Part shown: positions 49,924 through 58,750 of the stretch, piece by piece | How the letters are laid out: each line of letters begins with the position of its first letter | Numbering within the stretch: the stretch's first letter is position 1 | Origin: Dehalococcoidia bacterium | Lineage (GTDB): Bacteria > Chloroflexota > Dehalococcoidia > Bin125 | Direction: 5' to 3' | DNA: 64,000 bases | Assembly: GCA_022826965.1 (NCBI GenBank) | Contig: JAJDTU010000002.1 | Coordinates: forward strand, 62,001-126,000 | Program-made: the position numbers and the translations under genes | The notes under the pieces: generated by a model | Seen by the model: the letters and a program-made list of their open reading frames with translations, nothing else | What the model was told of the DNA's origin: nothing | Databases searched by the model: none

Positions 49924-50499
49924 TCAGACCGACTTGATCTCGCGTCGGCTCTGCATCGCGAACGGCTCGACTTCGTTGGTCTCGAGATTGAATCGATAGC
50001 GCCACTGACGCAGCAGGTCGAGTCCGTAGACGTGGATCGCCAGCGTCTTGCCCTCTCGGATCTCGACCGAGTGGATGTCCGCGGGCGGCTCGGCGATCAC
50101 CGTTGTGGTCCCCGTCGGCACGCGGGTCGGGTCTAGTTCCTCCAACTCCGCGTACCACGGAGTCGTGCCATCGTCGACGCGCTGGTAGTTGCGGTTGAAC
50201 TCCACGCCCGAGATCACGCCCTCCATCGCCCAACCGTTGTGGTTGTGGACGGGGGCGCTTGAGTCGGGCTGCCACACCGTGCACATGATGGTCAGGTTGT
50301 CGGCGCGGTGGATCACGAACCCCTTGTCCGGGTCCACCTCGTCGTTGTCGGGCAGATCGAGCAGGCAGTCCTTGCGCTGGATGATCCGCTCGAGCGGCTC
50401 CGCGATTTGCGCGATCTGCCGTGCGGCCGAGTCGCCGCGGTCGGCAACCCGTTGGGCCTCCTTCACGAAGTCTTGCAGGGTGTATGTGCCGGTCGTCAT
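49924..50499 (-). CDS. Cysteine-dioxygenase-like cupin
   Basis: A 191-residue protein with a cupin core. SAPVHNHNGWAMEGVISG carries two histidines of the metal site, and PPADIHSVEIREGKTLAIHVYG the third histidine with the closing strands, as in cysteine dioxygenase type I and related thiol dioxygenases. The N-terminal 45 residues are helical. Substrate could be cysteine, mercaptopropionate or another thiol. Same strand as the SDR array and possibly its first gene. Confidence 0.72.
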   Translation of the reverse strand: MTTGTYTLQDFVKEAQRVADRGDSAARQIAQIAEPLERIIQRKDCLLDLPDNDEVDPDKGFVIHRADNLTIMCTVWQPDSSAPVHNHNGWAMEGVISGVEFNRNYQRVDDGTTPWYAELEELDPTRVPTGTTTVIAEPPADIHSVEIREGKTLAIHVYGLDLLRQWRYRFNLETNEVEPFAMQSRREIKSV

Positions 50500-50617
50500 C
50501 ACTCGAGCCCTTCACTCAACGGCCTACGTTGGCGTCGAGTATAGGTCCGCCGAATCCCTCTAGGAGCGTGTCGGTTAGCCTGCCCTGACCGACAGACTGG
50601 ACGAGCGGAGCAGGTCG

Positions 50618-51673
50618 ATGCCTGGCGAACGCGCTGAATTCGGGCTCTTCTTCCAGCTTCCCCAGGCCGACGGCCAGGACGTTCCTCAGCGATATCGCGA
50701 CACCATTGCCCAGATTGTCCACGCCGATCGGATCGGCTGGGACGCCGCGTGGCTCGCCGAAATGCACTTCGTGCGCGAGTTCTCTGTCCTCCCCTCGCCG
50801 ATGGTCGCAATGGCGGCGGCGGCGGCGCAGACCGAACACATCCGTCTCGGTACCGGCGTTGCGCTGCTGCCACTCGTCGATCCGATACGCGCGGCCGAGG
50901 ACGCCGCGACGGTCGACGTCATCTCGGGCGGTCGCTTGGAATACGGCATCGGACGCGGCGCGATCAGCGAGCATTTCTCCGGATTCAACGTCAGCATGGG
51001 CGACCGAGCGATTCGCTTCAACGAGGCGCTGACCGTAATCCAGCAGGCCTGGTCGGATAAACCCGTCAATTTCGAGGGCGAGCACTTCAGCTATCGCGAC
51101 GTGCAGGTCGTGCCCAAACCGATCCAGCGGCCCGGTCCTCCGCTGCGCATGGCCGCCAACAGTGACGAGTCATTCGCCCGAGCAGCCAATGAGGGCTGGC
51201 GCGTCTTCGCCAGCCCGATCACCGCCTTCAATGACGAACTCGATAGCCGCTTCACGATGTACCACGGCGCGCGACCGCACGCTCCGGCAACCGACGCCGG
51301 CCTCCTCCTCCCCGTCCACGTGCATGAGTCCTCGGAGACCGCCAGGGCCGAAGCCCGAGGCAGCCTGATGAGCTATATGAAGGTCGTCACCGATACCGGA
51401 ATGCGCGGTTGGCTCCGGCGTGGCGGCGATCCCGACGAGCTACCGCCGTTGCTCGCACGCAACCGTAACGCCAGCTATGAGGAGATCCTCGATTCGATGT
51501 GCGCGATCGGCGACCCCGACGAAGTCACCCGGAAACTGTCCGCACTGGGCGCTCGCTATGGTGTCGGGCACTTCCTGACCTGGTGCAACGCCGGCGGCGT
51601 CATCCCCCACGAACAGGTGACTCGATCGATGAGCCTCTTCATGCAGGAATGCGCCCCCAATATCAGGGTCTGA
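50618..51673 (+). CDS. LLM-class flavin-dependent oxidoreductase
   Basis: A 351-residue luciferase-like protein: EFGLFFQLPQ at strand 1, WDAAWLAEMHFVREFSVLPSP, LGTGVALLPLVDPIRAAEDAATVDVISGGRLEYGIGRG (the group's signature strands), then PLRMAANSDESFARAANEGW. It closely follows the alkanal monooxygenase-like layout. It ends 11 bases inside the convergent methyltransferase gene. Substrate unknown. Confidence 0.85.
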   Translation: MPGERAEFGLFFQLPQADGQDVPQRYRDTIAQIVHADRIGWDAAWLAEMHFVREFSVLPSPMVAMAAAAAQTEHIRLGTGVALLPLVDPIRAAEDAATVDVISGGRLEYGIGRGAISEHFSGFNVSMGDRAIRFNEALTVIQQAWSDKPVNFEGEHFSYRDVQVVPKPIQRPGPPLRMAANSDESFARAANEGWRVFASPITAFNDELDSRFTMYHGARPHAPATDAGLLLPVHVHESSETARAEARGSLMSYMKVVTDTGMRGWLRRGGDPDELPPLLARNRNASYEEILDSMCAIGDPDEVTRKLSALGARYGVGHFLTWCNAGGVIPHEQVTRSMSLFMQECAPNIRV

Positions 51674-52502
51674 CCACCTCGGCCTCGGGCAGCCTCTTCC
51701 GCATCACCTCGACCGCCTCGGCGTTCTCGTCAATCAGCAGATAGCGTCGACCAAGCTCTGTCGCAGCCGCGCCGACCGTGCCGCTGCCCGCGAACGGATC
51801 CAGCACCAGCTCCCCGGGATCGCTGGACGCGCGGATGATTCGTTCCGCTAACGCGGCCGGCTTCTGCGTCGGATATCCGGTCCGCTCCTTGGCGTTCGTA
51901 CCAACGATCGTGTGCCACCAGACATCGGTCGGCAGTTTGCCCCGTTCCGCCTTCTCCTTGCCCACCAGGCCAGGCGCCAGGTAGGGAATCCGATCAATTG
52001 CATCGCGGTTAAAGATGTACCGCTCCCGATCCTTGACGTAGACGAGGATGTTGTCGTGCTTCGCCGGCCAGCGCCGCTTCGGGCGCCCGCCGTAGTCGTA
52101 GGCCCAGATGATCTCATTGAGGAAACAGTCGCGGCCGAAGATGCGATCGAGCAGCACCTTCACGTAGTGCACCTCGCGCGCGTCGAGATGCAAGTACAAG
52201 CTCCCGTCCGGGCGCAAGACCCGCCAGATCTCGGCCAGCCGGGGCCTCAGAAACTCGATGTACTCCTCAAACGCATCGGTATAGGACAACGATCCGCCTG
52301 CCTCGCTGCGATATCGTCGCCCGCCGAAGCCGATTCGGTCGCCGTCGTCGTCCTGAGTCGTGTGGATCCGCTGATACGCGCGAACATTACCCGTGTTGAA
52401 CGGTGGGTCCGTGTAGACGAGCTGCGCGCTGTCCGTGGACAACGCTCGAAGGACGGGCAGATTGTCGCCCTCGATGATCCGAGCGGTCGGTTCCAGGCTC
52501 AC
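51663..52502 (-). CDS. Orphan DNA methyltransferase, beta class (N4-cytosine or N6-adenine)
   Basis: A 279-residue DNA methyltransferase. DPPFNT at 32-37 (motif IV) precedes DPFAGSGTVGAAATELGR near the C-terminus (motif I), the order of beta-class enzymes. The NEIIWAYDYGGRPKRRWPAKHD segment forms the target-recognition part. No restriction enzyme gene is nearby, so it is a solitary, probably regulatory or protective methylase. A GTG start at 52502 overlaps the flavin reductase stop (GTGA). The last 11 bases overlap the convergent LLM gene. Confidence 0.88.
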   Translation of the reverse strand: MSLEPTARIIEGDNLPVLRALSTDSAQLVYTDPPFNTGNVRAYQRIHTTQDDDGDRIGFGGRRYRSEAGGSLSYTDAFEEYIEFLRPRLAEIWRVLRPDGSLYLHLDAREVHYVKVLLDRIFGRDCFLNEIIWAYDYGGRPKRRWPAKHDNILVYVKDRERYIFNRDAIDRIPYLAPGLVGKEKAERGKLPTDVWWHTIVGTNAKERTGYPTQKPAALAERIIRASSDPGELVLDPFAGSGTVGAAATELGRRYLLIDENAEAVEVMRKRLPEAEVVRP

Positions 52503-53236
52503 GCTTCAGGCAACTCGCGCGGCAAGCTGGAGGTATCCGGCTCGGCCTCACCCCGCCGCTCCTCCTCGTCTCGCCGCTCAGCTTCTTCCTCCCGTTTGAT
52601 TCGCCGCTCGGCCTCCGCCTCCTCGAGTTCTCGGCCAATCCCTTCTTCCATCATCTGCTCGACCGGCCGCTGCTCGACAGTAGCGTCAAAGCCGTCGTCC
52701 ATGATGCTGTAGCTGCGCCCTCCGAGATACAGCAATGGCTTGTACTCATCATCATCCAACGACCACATGCCGGTGTTGAAGTCAAATCCATCGGTATCGG
52801 CCTGTGCCGAGACCACTTTGCCGATGAACAACGTATGATCACCCATCGTGTAGAAGTCGTGCAGCGTACATTCAATCCAGCCGATACAGCCTTCCAGCAG
52901 CGGCGAGTCGATCTCCTTGCCCTTGAACGTCGGCACGCGCGACGCTTCCAACTTGTCGCCAATCGTGTTCGATACCATCCCCAGCCACTGCGTGTGATTG
53001 AGCAGCACCTTGGAGGGAATGTTGATCGCAAACTCCTCGCCGAACTTGATCATGTCGTGCGTGCGCCGCGAAGGATGCACGGCGATCGCGACCAGCGGCG
53101 GGTTGACCGAGACCGGCATCGACCACGCGATCGGCGCGGCGTTGCCGACCCCCCGCCAGTTGGTGCTGACAATCGCCACCGGTGACCCGCCCAGCAGACG
53201 TCGGGCGTCATCCTCCAGCATTCGTTTGCGAACCAT
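52499..53236 (-). CDS. Flavin reductase-like protein with charged coiled-coil tail
   Basis: A 245-residue protein. Residues 10-165 form the FMN-binding split barrel of flavin reductases/flavoredoxins: GSPVAIVSTNWRGVGNAAPIAWSMPVSVNPPLVAIAV, then FAINIP and GDHTLFIGKVV. Residues 195-240 are a highly charged Glu/Arg helix (EEAEAERRIKREEEAERRDE) not usual for the family. It may supply reduced flavin to LLM monooxygenases encoded nearby (inference). Translationally coupled to the methyltransferase gene. Confidence 0.82.
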   Translation of the reverse strand: MVRKRMLEDDARRLLGGSPVAIVSTNWRGVGNAAPIAWSMPVSVNPPLVAIAVHPSRRTHDMIKFGEEFAINIPSKVLLNHTQWLGMVSNTIGDKLEASRVPTFKGKEIDSPLLEGCIGWIECTLHDFYTMGDHTLFIGKVVSAQADTDGFDFNTGMWSLDDDEYKPLLYLGGRSYSIMDDGFDATVEQRPVEQMMEEGIGRELEEAEAERRIKREEEAERRDEEERRGEAEPDTSSLPRELPEA

Positions 53237-53298
53237 GGCCGAAGTCTAGCCCTCACTTGAGATACGATGCGGTGAACGGGCCCGGATGGAGACGAACG

Positions 53299-54483
53299 AT
53301 GGTTGACTTCCACGACAACAACGAAGAAGCCGCATTTCGCACCGAGGTGAAGTCGTTCATCCAGAACGAGTTCCAGCCAAGACGCAACAGAATGCGCGAG
53401 GAATCCCGCGCCGCTCAGCCCTTCGACCGACCTCCGACCCAGCGGGAATGGGAGAAAGAACTCGCCGACCGCGGCTGGATCGCCCCGGCCTGGCCCAAGC
53501 AATACGGCGGCGCCGGACTCTCGGTGATGCAGCAGTTCATCTTCAACGAGGAAATGGCCGAAGCACGCGCTCCCCGTCCGGGCGGCATCGCGATCGGCAT
53601 GGCCGGCCCGACGATCATTACGATCGGCACCGATGAACAGCAGGAAGAACACCTGCCGCCAATCCTCAGCGGCGATGTGATCTGGTGCCAGGGCTACTCC
53701 GAGCCCGGCTCCGGCTCCGACCTCGCCTCACTCCAGACTCGCGCGGTCAAGGACGGCGACGACTTCGTCGTCAATGGTCAGAAGATCTGGACCTCCGGCG
53801 CGCACAAGTCGGACTGGATGATCCTCCTCGCTCGCACCGACCCCGACGCGCCCAAGCACAAGGGCATCACCTACTTCGTGCTCGACATGCACTCGCCCGG
53901 CGTCTCGACCCGACCGCTGGTCAACATGGCCGGCACGCACGAGTTCAATGAGGTCTTCTTCGAGGACGTGCGCATCCCGCAGCGCAACGTGCTCGGCGAG
54001 GTCAACCGCGGCTGGTACGGCGCCGTCACGACGCTCGACTTCGAGCGCTCCAGCATCGGCTCCGCCGTCGGCATGCAGCAGGCGGTTGAGGACATCGTCC
54101 GTTACGCGAAAGAGAACCGGGGCACCGGTCTCTCCTCGGTCGACAGGCGCGAGACTCAGCTTGCGCTGACCGACCGCTACATCGAGACGCAAACGGCGCG
54201 GATGATCTCGTACCGCATCGTCTCGATGCAGAACCAGGGCCTGATCCCCAACCATGAAGCGTCGATGGCCAAGCTGTTCGCGATGGAGTTGAACCAGCGC
54301 ATCCAGAGCACCGCAATCAAAGTGCTGGGACTCCACGGTCAACTCCAGGGCAAAGACGCCCCGCGCCGCGGCCGGCACTCCTACGGCTTCATCCGCTCCA
54401 TCGCCAACACGATCGAAGGCGGAACTTCGGAGATCCAGCGCAACATCATCGCCACGCGCGGCCTGGGCCTGCCCAGGGGTTAG
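53299..54483 (+). CDS. Acyl-CoA dehydrogenase
   Basis: A 394-residue FAD enzyme for the first oxidation of beta-oxidation or a related acyl-CoA. WCQGYSEPGSGSDLASLQTRAV is the first signature, IWTSGAHKSDWMILLART the second, and GGTSEIQRNIIATRGLGLPRG the C-terminal signature. The catalytic glutamate is not at the usual C-terminal place (IANTIEGGTSEIQ keeps EGG, typical of isovaleryl/long-chain and bacterial FadE2-like groups). GGAG precedes the ATG at 53299. Confidence 0.9.
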   Translation: MVDFHDNNEEAAFRTEVKSFIQNEFQPRRNRMREESRAAQPFDRPPTQREWEKELADRGWIAPAWPKQYGGAGLSVMQQFIFNEEMAEARAPRPGGIAIGMAGPTIITIGTDEQQEEHLPPILSGDVIWCQGYSEPGSGSDLASLQTRAVKDGDDFVVNGQKIWTSGAHKSDWMILLARTDPDAPKHKGITYFVLDMHSPGVSTRPLVNMAGTHEFNEVFFEDVRIPQRNVLGEVNRGWYGAVTTLDFERSSIGSAVGMQQAVEDIVRYAKENRGTGLSSVDRRETQLALTDRYIETQTARMISYRIVSMQNQGLIPNHEASMAKLFAMELNQRIQSTAIKVLGLHGQLQGKDAPRRGRHSYGFIRSIANTIEGGTSEIQRNIIATRGLGLPRG

Positions 54484-54959
54484 TCGCCCGGCCGGCCCAG
54501 CACGATGTTGGCGTTCAAGTCCTCCGGCCTCAGATGGGCGGGCTGATTGAACCAGGCGCACAGTCCGAACAGCACGCTCATTGCCTCCCCGCACGCAATC
54601 CGCACGCTCGCAGATTGCCAGGCGGCGTTGAGGTAGACCCCGCCGCGCCGTTGACCTGCGATGCGCCGTTGGAAGATCAGCGCGTCCAGGTCGCGCGGAT
54701 CGTGGATGACCAGCAATGAACCAGTGCCGGCGTCGGCGATGGCCGAGGCCAGCTTCGCGGTACGCGACTCGTCATCGGATGCGTCGGCGGCGATGATCCA
54801 AACCCGCTGGCCGCGGGGCAGGCCGGATTCGCCAAGGTGGCTGGCAATTTGCTGCGCCAGTTGGTTGGCCTGATCCGGCGGAAAATCCAGCGCAAAGGCG
54901 ATCGCTGCGTCGTCGCCGCGCCCCGCCGACAACTCCGCCAACGAGTGCATGGCGCTCAT
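54480..54959 (-). CDS. Hypothetical protein coupled to a membrane protein gene
   Basis: A 159-residue soluble protein MSAMHSLAELSAGRG... with a Rossmann-like alternation (GQRVWIIAADASDDESR, GTGSLLVIHDPRD) and a C-terminal helical part (SVLFGLCAWFNQPAHLRPEDL). No family recognised. Its ATG overlaps the stop of the next gene upstream (ATGA), and its last 4 bases overlap the convergent acyl-CoA dehydrogenase. Confidence 0.6.
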   Translation of the reverse strand: MSAMHSLAELSAGRGDDAAIAFALDFPPDQANQLAQQIASHLGESGLPRGQRVWIIAADASDDESRTAKLASAIADAGTGSLLVIHDPRDLDALIFQRRIAGQRRGGVYLNAAWQSASVRIACGEAMSVLFGLCAWFNQPAHLRPEDLNANIVLGRPGD

Positions 54960-55543
54960 TCGGACCTCTTCATCCAGCGCCCGATGTATGGCGACGCAGC
55001 GTCGGTTCGCTCGAGAACAAGCAGTCTCACGTCCCCGCACGAGGTCACTGTAGGGGCCATGCTTTCGTCGGCGACAGCGAAGACGCCCGACCACTCGCCC
55101 TTGAGTCCGTCGCTGCAGACTGACTCAAACGGTTCACCGTAGTAGGCGACCAACCAGACACTGCGCGTCGGGACATACTCGCGCGCCGACTCGACCAATC
55201 CCCACAGCGCCTCCGCAGACACTCCGGTGGTTGCAGGGACGATTGCCACTTCGCGGCGCTCGACGATGAGGAGCAAACCCAGTGTCTCCAGCGCTGTCCA
55301 GACGTGCCGATCATCGTCGGGCAGGACGACGATGAGATTGACGGATTGCGGCGGTTCGACGGGCACGATCATGGCCGCCGGCGGTTCGTCGGAGATTTTG
55401 ACGACCGTATGGTCGCGGGCCAGCTCCTTGGTTGCGGCTTCGAAGGTTGGTTCGGAGGTGCCGAAGAGGAAGAGGTACATCAACGCCACGATGATCGCGA
55501 CCAACGGAACGCCCAGGCCGACGATGCCCAGTTTGCGCAGCAT
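54956..55543 (-). CDS. Hypothetical protein with N-terminal membrane anchor
   Basis: A 195-residue protein: residues 5-27 are one membrane segment (LGIVGLGVPLVAIIVALMYLF), the rest an extracytoplasmic alpha/beta domain. The outer domain has strands NLIVVLPDDDR, LGLLLIVERREVAIVPAT and SVWLVAYYGEPF. Its fold recalls small alpha/beta domains, but I do not recognise a family. It lies 6 bases downstream of the two-domain esterase lipoprotein and is coupled to the next gene, forming a three-gene operon. Confidence 0.6.
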   Translation of the reverse strand: MLRKLGIVGLGVPLVAIIVALMYLFLFGTSEPTFEAATKELARDHTVVKISDEPPAAMIVPVEPPQSVNLIVVLPDDDRHVWTALETLGLLLIVERREVAIVPATTGVSAEALWGLVESAREYVPTRSVWLVAYYGEPFESVCSDGLKGEWSGVFAVADESMAPTVTSCGDVRLLVLERTDAASPYIGRWMKRSE

Positions 55544-55549
55544 GGCCCG

Positions 55550-57544
55550 TTACTTCGTCCGCGACTCATTGAACAGCCACTTCAACAGTCGGTCGGGCCA
55601 GTCCTCCTGGAAAATGGGGAAGTGGTCAGCGCCTTCGATGGTCCACAACTCGATCGTGATCCCGTCCGAACAACCGTCGCGGATCCGCCGGACCGAGGTC
55701 TCTGCGCCATCAATCGACACGTCGAGATCGATATCAGGTAGCGCAACATCGGAGTCGACCTGGCATCCGGCGCGCTCGGCCCAACGCGTCACAAGTTCCA
55801 GCGCTCCCGAGTAACCGCCCTCGTACTCGAGCGTGCCACCGTACGGGATCTGCATGTCCTGGGTCCCATGAATCTGTAGGACTGACACGGGCAATGCATC
55901 GGCGCATCGCTCGGGATCGCCGAACGACGATCCGGCCACGCTGGCAATGGCGACCAGTCCCTCAAGCCCATCGCACGCCAGTCGATAAGACATGAACCCG
56001 CCGTTGGAGTAGCCAACCACATATACGCCGGAAACATCAACGATCTCACGTGCGTCAGCCACGAGGCTGCTAATCCAGCCGGAGTCGTCAACATCGCCGC
56101 CGTAGAAGTTGCAACAGCCGTCGGTCGCATTCCAGAAGCGGCTGCCGCTCGAATCCGTCGTGCCCTGCGGTGTAATCAGAGCAAAGCCGTACTCGGCAAT
56201 CCGGTCCGACAAACCGAAGTACCAATCCTGTCCCTCGGCATCGCCACCGTAGCCGTGCAGCGATACCACAACCGGCAGCGGACCAGCGCCGCGATCTGCC
56301 GGAAGCAACAACTGTGCGGTCCGTTCGCCGCCGATCGTTCGCTCCTCGACCTCTGTGCTTGCCGAGTCTTCCTCCAAGGCATCAATGCCGTACCGCTCCA
56401 GGAGCCACTTCAGAATTCCCGGCGTGAAATCGGTGCCCCAGACCAGCGGAACGTGACCGCCGCCCTCGATCTTCCACAGCTCCATCACCGTTCCCTCGGC
56501 GCAGCCCTCAGCGAAACGAACGATCGATGTCTCGGCGCCCTCGACCGCCGTGTCCGTGTCGATCCGCGGCGGGAATCTCGCGTCCTCAATGTCGCAGCCC
56601 GCGCGTTCCGCCCATCGCAGAACCGAGTCCTTGGCGCCCGGTACCGCTTGCCGATCCGGATCCGGATGATCGGGCAACCGCCCACCCTCGTAGAGCACAA
56701 ACCTGTCTGCGGTGCCGTGAATCTGCAGCACCGACAGCGGCGTCGGAACACGGCAATCCTCGAAGTCGGCGAACGCCCCGCCGGCGAGGCTCACGATCGC
56801 CGTCAAGCCGGGCACTTCCTCACAGGCCAGCCGATAAGCCATGAATCCGCCATTCGAGTGACCCACGGCGAAGACGTGATCGAATGCGGCATATGTCCCC
56901 GCCTCCTCGATCAGCGCCTTGATGTATCTGACATCATCAGGCTCGGCCCCGAAGATGTCGCAGCACTCAGGAGTCGCGTTCCAGAACCGGTTGCCAATCT
57001 GATCGGTCGTCCCATCCGGCAGCAGCAGACCAAAGTCGCCCTCATCAACCCATTGCGAGAACTGGAAGTACTGATCCGCCTGCCCAGCGAAACTGCTGTA
57101 GCCGTGCAGCAGCACGATAAGCGGTCGCGCTACCGTTCGATCCGCCTCTTGCGGTAGCAGGAGGGTTGCCGGCCGGCCTCCCCCAAGGACGACCTTGGTT
57201 GGCCTTTCCTGCCGTGGCTGTTGAACCTGCTGCTGAGTCCGGTCCCCGGTCTCCTGCTCTCGCTGCGATTGCTCCTCAACGACCTGGGCGGCCTGCGCTT
57301 GCTCGGACTGTTCCAGCGTCGATTGCTGCGCCTCTTGTTCGACAGCCGTCTGCGTCGGCTCCGCCTGATCCGACTGCTGAGAACGCGCCGTCTCTCCATC
57401 GCGCTGCCCTGCATCGTCCTGCTGCTCGACTTGCGGCGCCGACCGTTCAGGTTCCGCCTGATCAGGCGCTTCGTCGTCGCCGCAACCGGCCACGATCAGC
57501 GCGACAACAAGTAAGCCGACGAGCAGGACCACAGTTCGGCGCAT
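55550..57544 (-). CDS. Lipoprotein with two tandem PHB-depolymerase/LpqC-like esterase domains
   Basis: A 664-residue lipoprotein: signal with lipobox IVAGC ending at Cys-21, then a Gln/Glu-rich linker at about 25-112. Two homologous alpha/beta-hydrolase domains follow at about 112-365 and 370-660. Domain 1 has LLHGYSSF, nucleophile GHSNGG and histidine in GGGHVPL; domain 2 has SLHGYGG, GYSNGG and histidine in GADHFPI. Paired cysteines (TPECCDIF, TDGCCNFY) occur in both. The domains are related to polyhydroxybutyrate depolymerase/feruloyl esterase (Esterase_phd) proteins, so it likely cleaves extracellular esters. Confidence 0.83.
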   Translation of the reverse strand: MRRTVVLLVGLLVVALIVAGCGDDEAPDQAEPERSAPQVEQQDDAGQRDGETARSQQSDQAEPTQTAVEQEAQQSTLEQSEQAQAAQVVEEQSQREQETGDRTQQQVQQPRQERPTKVVLGGGRPATLLLPQEADRTVARPLIVLLHGYSSFAGQADQYFQFSQWVDEGDFGLLLPDGTTDQIGNRFWNATPECCDIFGAEPDDVRYIKALIEEAGTYAAFDHVFAVGHSNGGFMAYRLACEEVPGLTAIVSLAGGAFADFEDCRVPTPLSVLQIHGTADRFVLYEGGRLPDHPDPDRQAVPGAKDSVLRWAERAGCDIEDARFPPRIDTDTAVEGAETSIVRFAEGCAEGTVMELWKIEGGGHVPLVWGTDFTPGILKWLLERYGIDALEEDSASTEVEERTIGGERTAQLLLPADRGAGPLPVVVSLHGYGGDAEGQDWYFGLSDRIAEYGFALITPQGTTDSSGSRFWNATDGCCNFYGGDVDDSGWISSLVADAREIVDVSGVYVVGYSNGGFMSYRLACDGLEGLVAIASVAGSSFGDPERCADALPVSVLQIHGTQDMQIPYGGTLEYEGGYSGALELVTRWAERAGCQVDSDVALPDIDLDVSIDGAETSVRRIRDGCSDGITIELWTIEGADHFPIFQEDWPDRLLKWLFNESRTK

Positions 57545-57645
57545 GAACGTCAGCGTATCCGCAGCCCGCCATCGCGCGCCCTCGCTGACTGTTAGCCTTG
57601 CCGCGCACTCGACCCTCACTTGTGGCAGCCGATTGGAGCCCACCG

Positions 57646-58686
57646 ATGCGACGCGCCGCCTGGAACAAAGACCGATCACTCAGCGTCCACGACGATCCAA
57701 CCCGCGCCCCAGGCGAAGGTGAAGTGCGAGTCCAGGTAGTCAACGCCGGCATCTGCGGCTCCGATCTGCACTGGTATCGCGGTGACTTCGAACCGATCTC
57801 AATGCGCACCCCCGGACACGAGATCGGCGGCATCGTGTCCGCCGTGGGCCCTGGAGTCGACCACGTTCAGGAGGGCGACGTCGTCGGCGTAGAGCCGCTC
57901 CTGCGCTGCGGCCAATGCGGACACTGCGTCTCTGGACACTACAACCAGTGCCAGGTCGCCGGCGGATTGATCGGCATCGCCGTCGACGGCGGCATGGCCC
58001 AGGATGTCTTCGCCCCCTCGCCCGCCGTCTTCAAAGCGCCGCCCAACGTCGACGGCGAGGTCGCCGCCATCGCCGAGCCGCTCGCCTGCGGCGTACACGG
58101 ATACAACATGGCCACCCTCGGCCAGGGAGAGACCGTCCTCGTCATCGGCGCCGGCACCATCGGACTCACCGCCCAGCTCGCGGCCCAGGCCGCCGGGGCC
58201 AACGTCATTGTCCTCGCCCGACACCCCCATCAGCAGGAAGCCGCCCGCAACCTCGGCGCGGCCGAAGTCATCGGTGAGGACGAAGCCGGCCAGCAGCGAC
58301 TCAAGGAACTCACCGACGACGACGCCATTGACGTGGTCGCCGAATGCGTCGGCGGCCACGCCGACACTATCCGCCAGTCCGTCGATGTCGTCCGCCGTCT
58401 CGGCCGAGTCATCATCCTCGGCGTCTTCGCGATCGACAACGCCGGTTTCAACCCGCTCACCCTGCTCGGCAAAGAGATCACCATGGTCGGCGCCGTGACC
58501 TACGGAGCACTGGGCGGTCGAGCGCCCGACTACCAGCAGGCGCTGGAAGTCCTCTCCGGATGCACTGAAGAAGCCCGATCCTTAATCACACACCGGTACG
58601 GCCTCGACGGCATCAACGAGGCATTCGACACCGCGCTCGACAAGAGCTCCAAGTCGATCAAGGTCCACATCACGCCCAACGCGTGA
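57646..58686 (+). CDS. Zinc-dependent alcohol/polyol dehydrogenase
   Basis: A 346-residue medium-chain dehydrogenase with both zinc sites: catalytic ICGSDLHW and TPGHE, and the structural four-cysteine loop LLRCGQCGHCVSGHYNQC near residue 85-102. VIGAGTIGLTAQLAAQ is the nucleotide loop. The architecture is that of sorbitol/L-threonine/butanediol dehydrogenases. Substrate unknown. It is divergent from the esterase lipoprotein. Confidence 0.88.
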   Translation: MRRAAWNKDRSLSVHDDPTRAPGEGEVRVQVVNAGICGSDLHWYRGDFEPISMRTPGHEIGGIVSAVGPGVDHVQEGDVVGVEPLLRCGQCGHCVSGHYNQCQVAGGLIGIAVDGGMAQDVFAPSPAVFKAPPNVDGEVAAIAEPLACGVHGYNMATLGQGETVLVIGAGTIGLTAQLAAQAAGANVIVLARHPHQQEAARNLGAAEVIGEDEAGQQRLKELTDDDAIDVVAECVGGHADTIRQSVDVVRRLGRVIILGVFAIDNAGFNPLTLLGKEITMVGAVTYGALGGRAPDYQQALEVLSGCTEEARSLITHRYGLDGINEAFDTALDKSSKSIKVHITPNA

Positions 58687-58707
58687 CCAGGAGCACCCCT
58701 TCTAGCT

Positions 58708-58728
58708 CCCTCTCCCTCTGGGAGAGGG
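58708..58728. terminator. 9-bp hairpin between convergent genes
   Basis: CCCTCTCCC at 58708-58716 pairs with GGGAGAGGG at 58720-58728 around TCT, followed by CTGGGGTGAGGG. The word is a common dispersed intergenic hairpin in many bacterial genomes. Its position between convergent stops suits termination in both directions. Confidence 0.55.
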
Positions 58729-58750
58729 CTGGGGTGAGGGTCCGGCTGCC

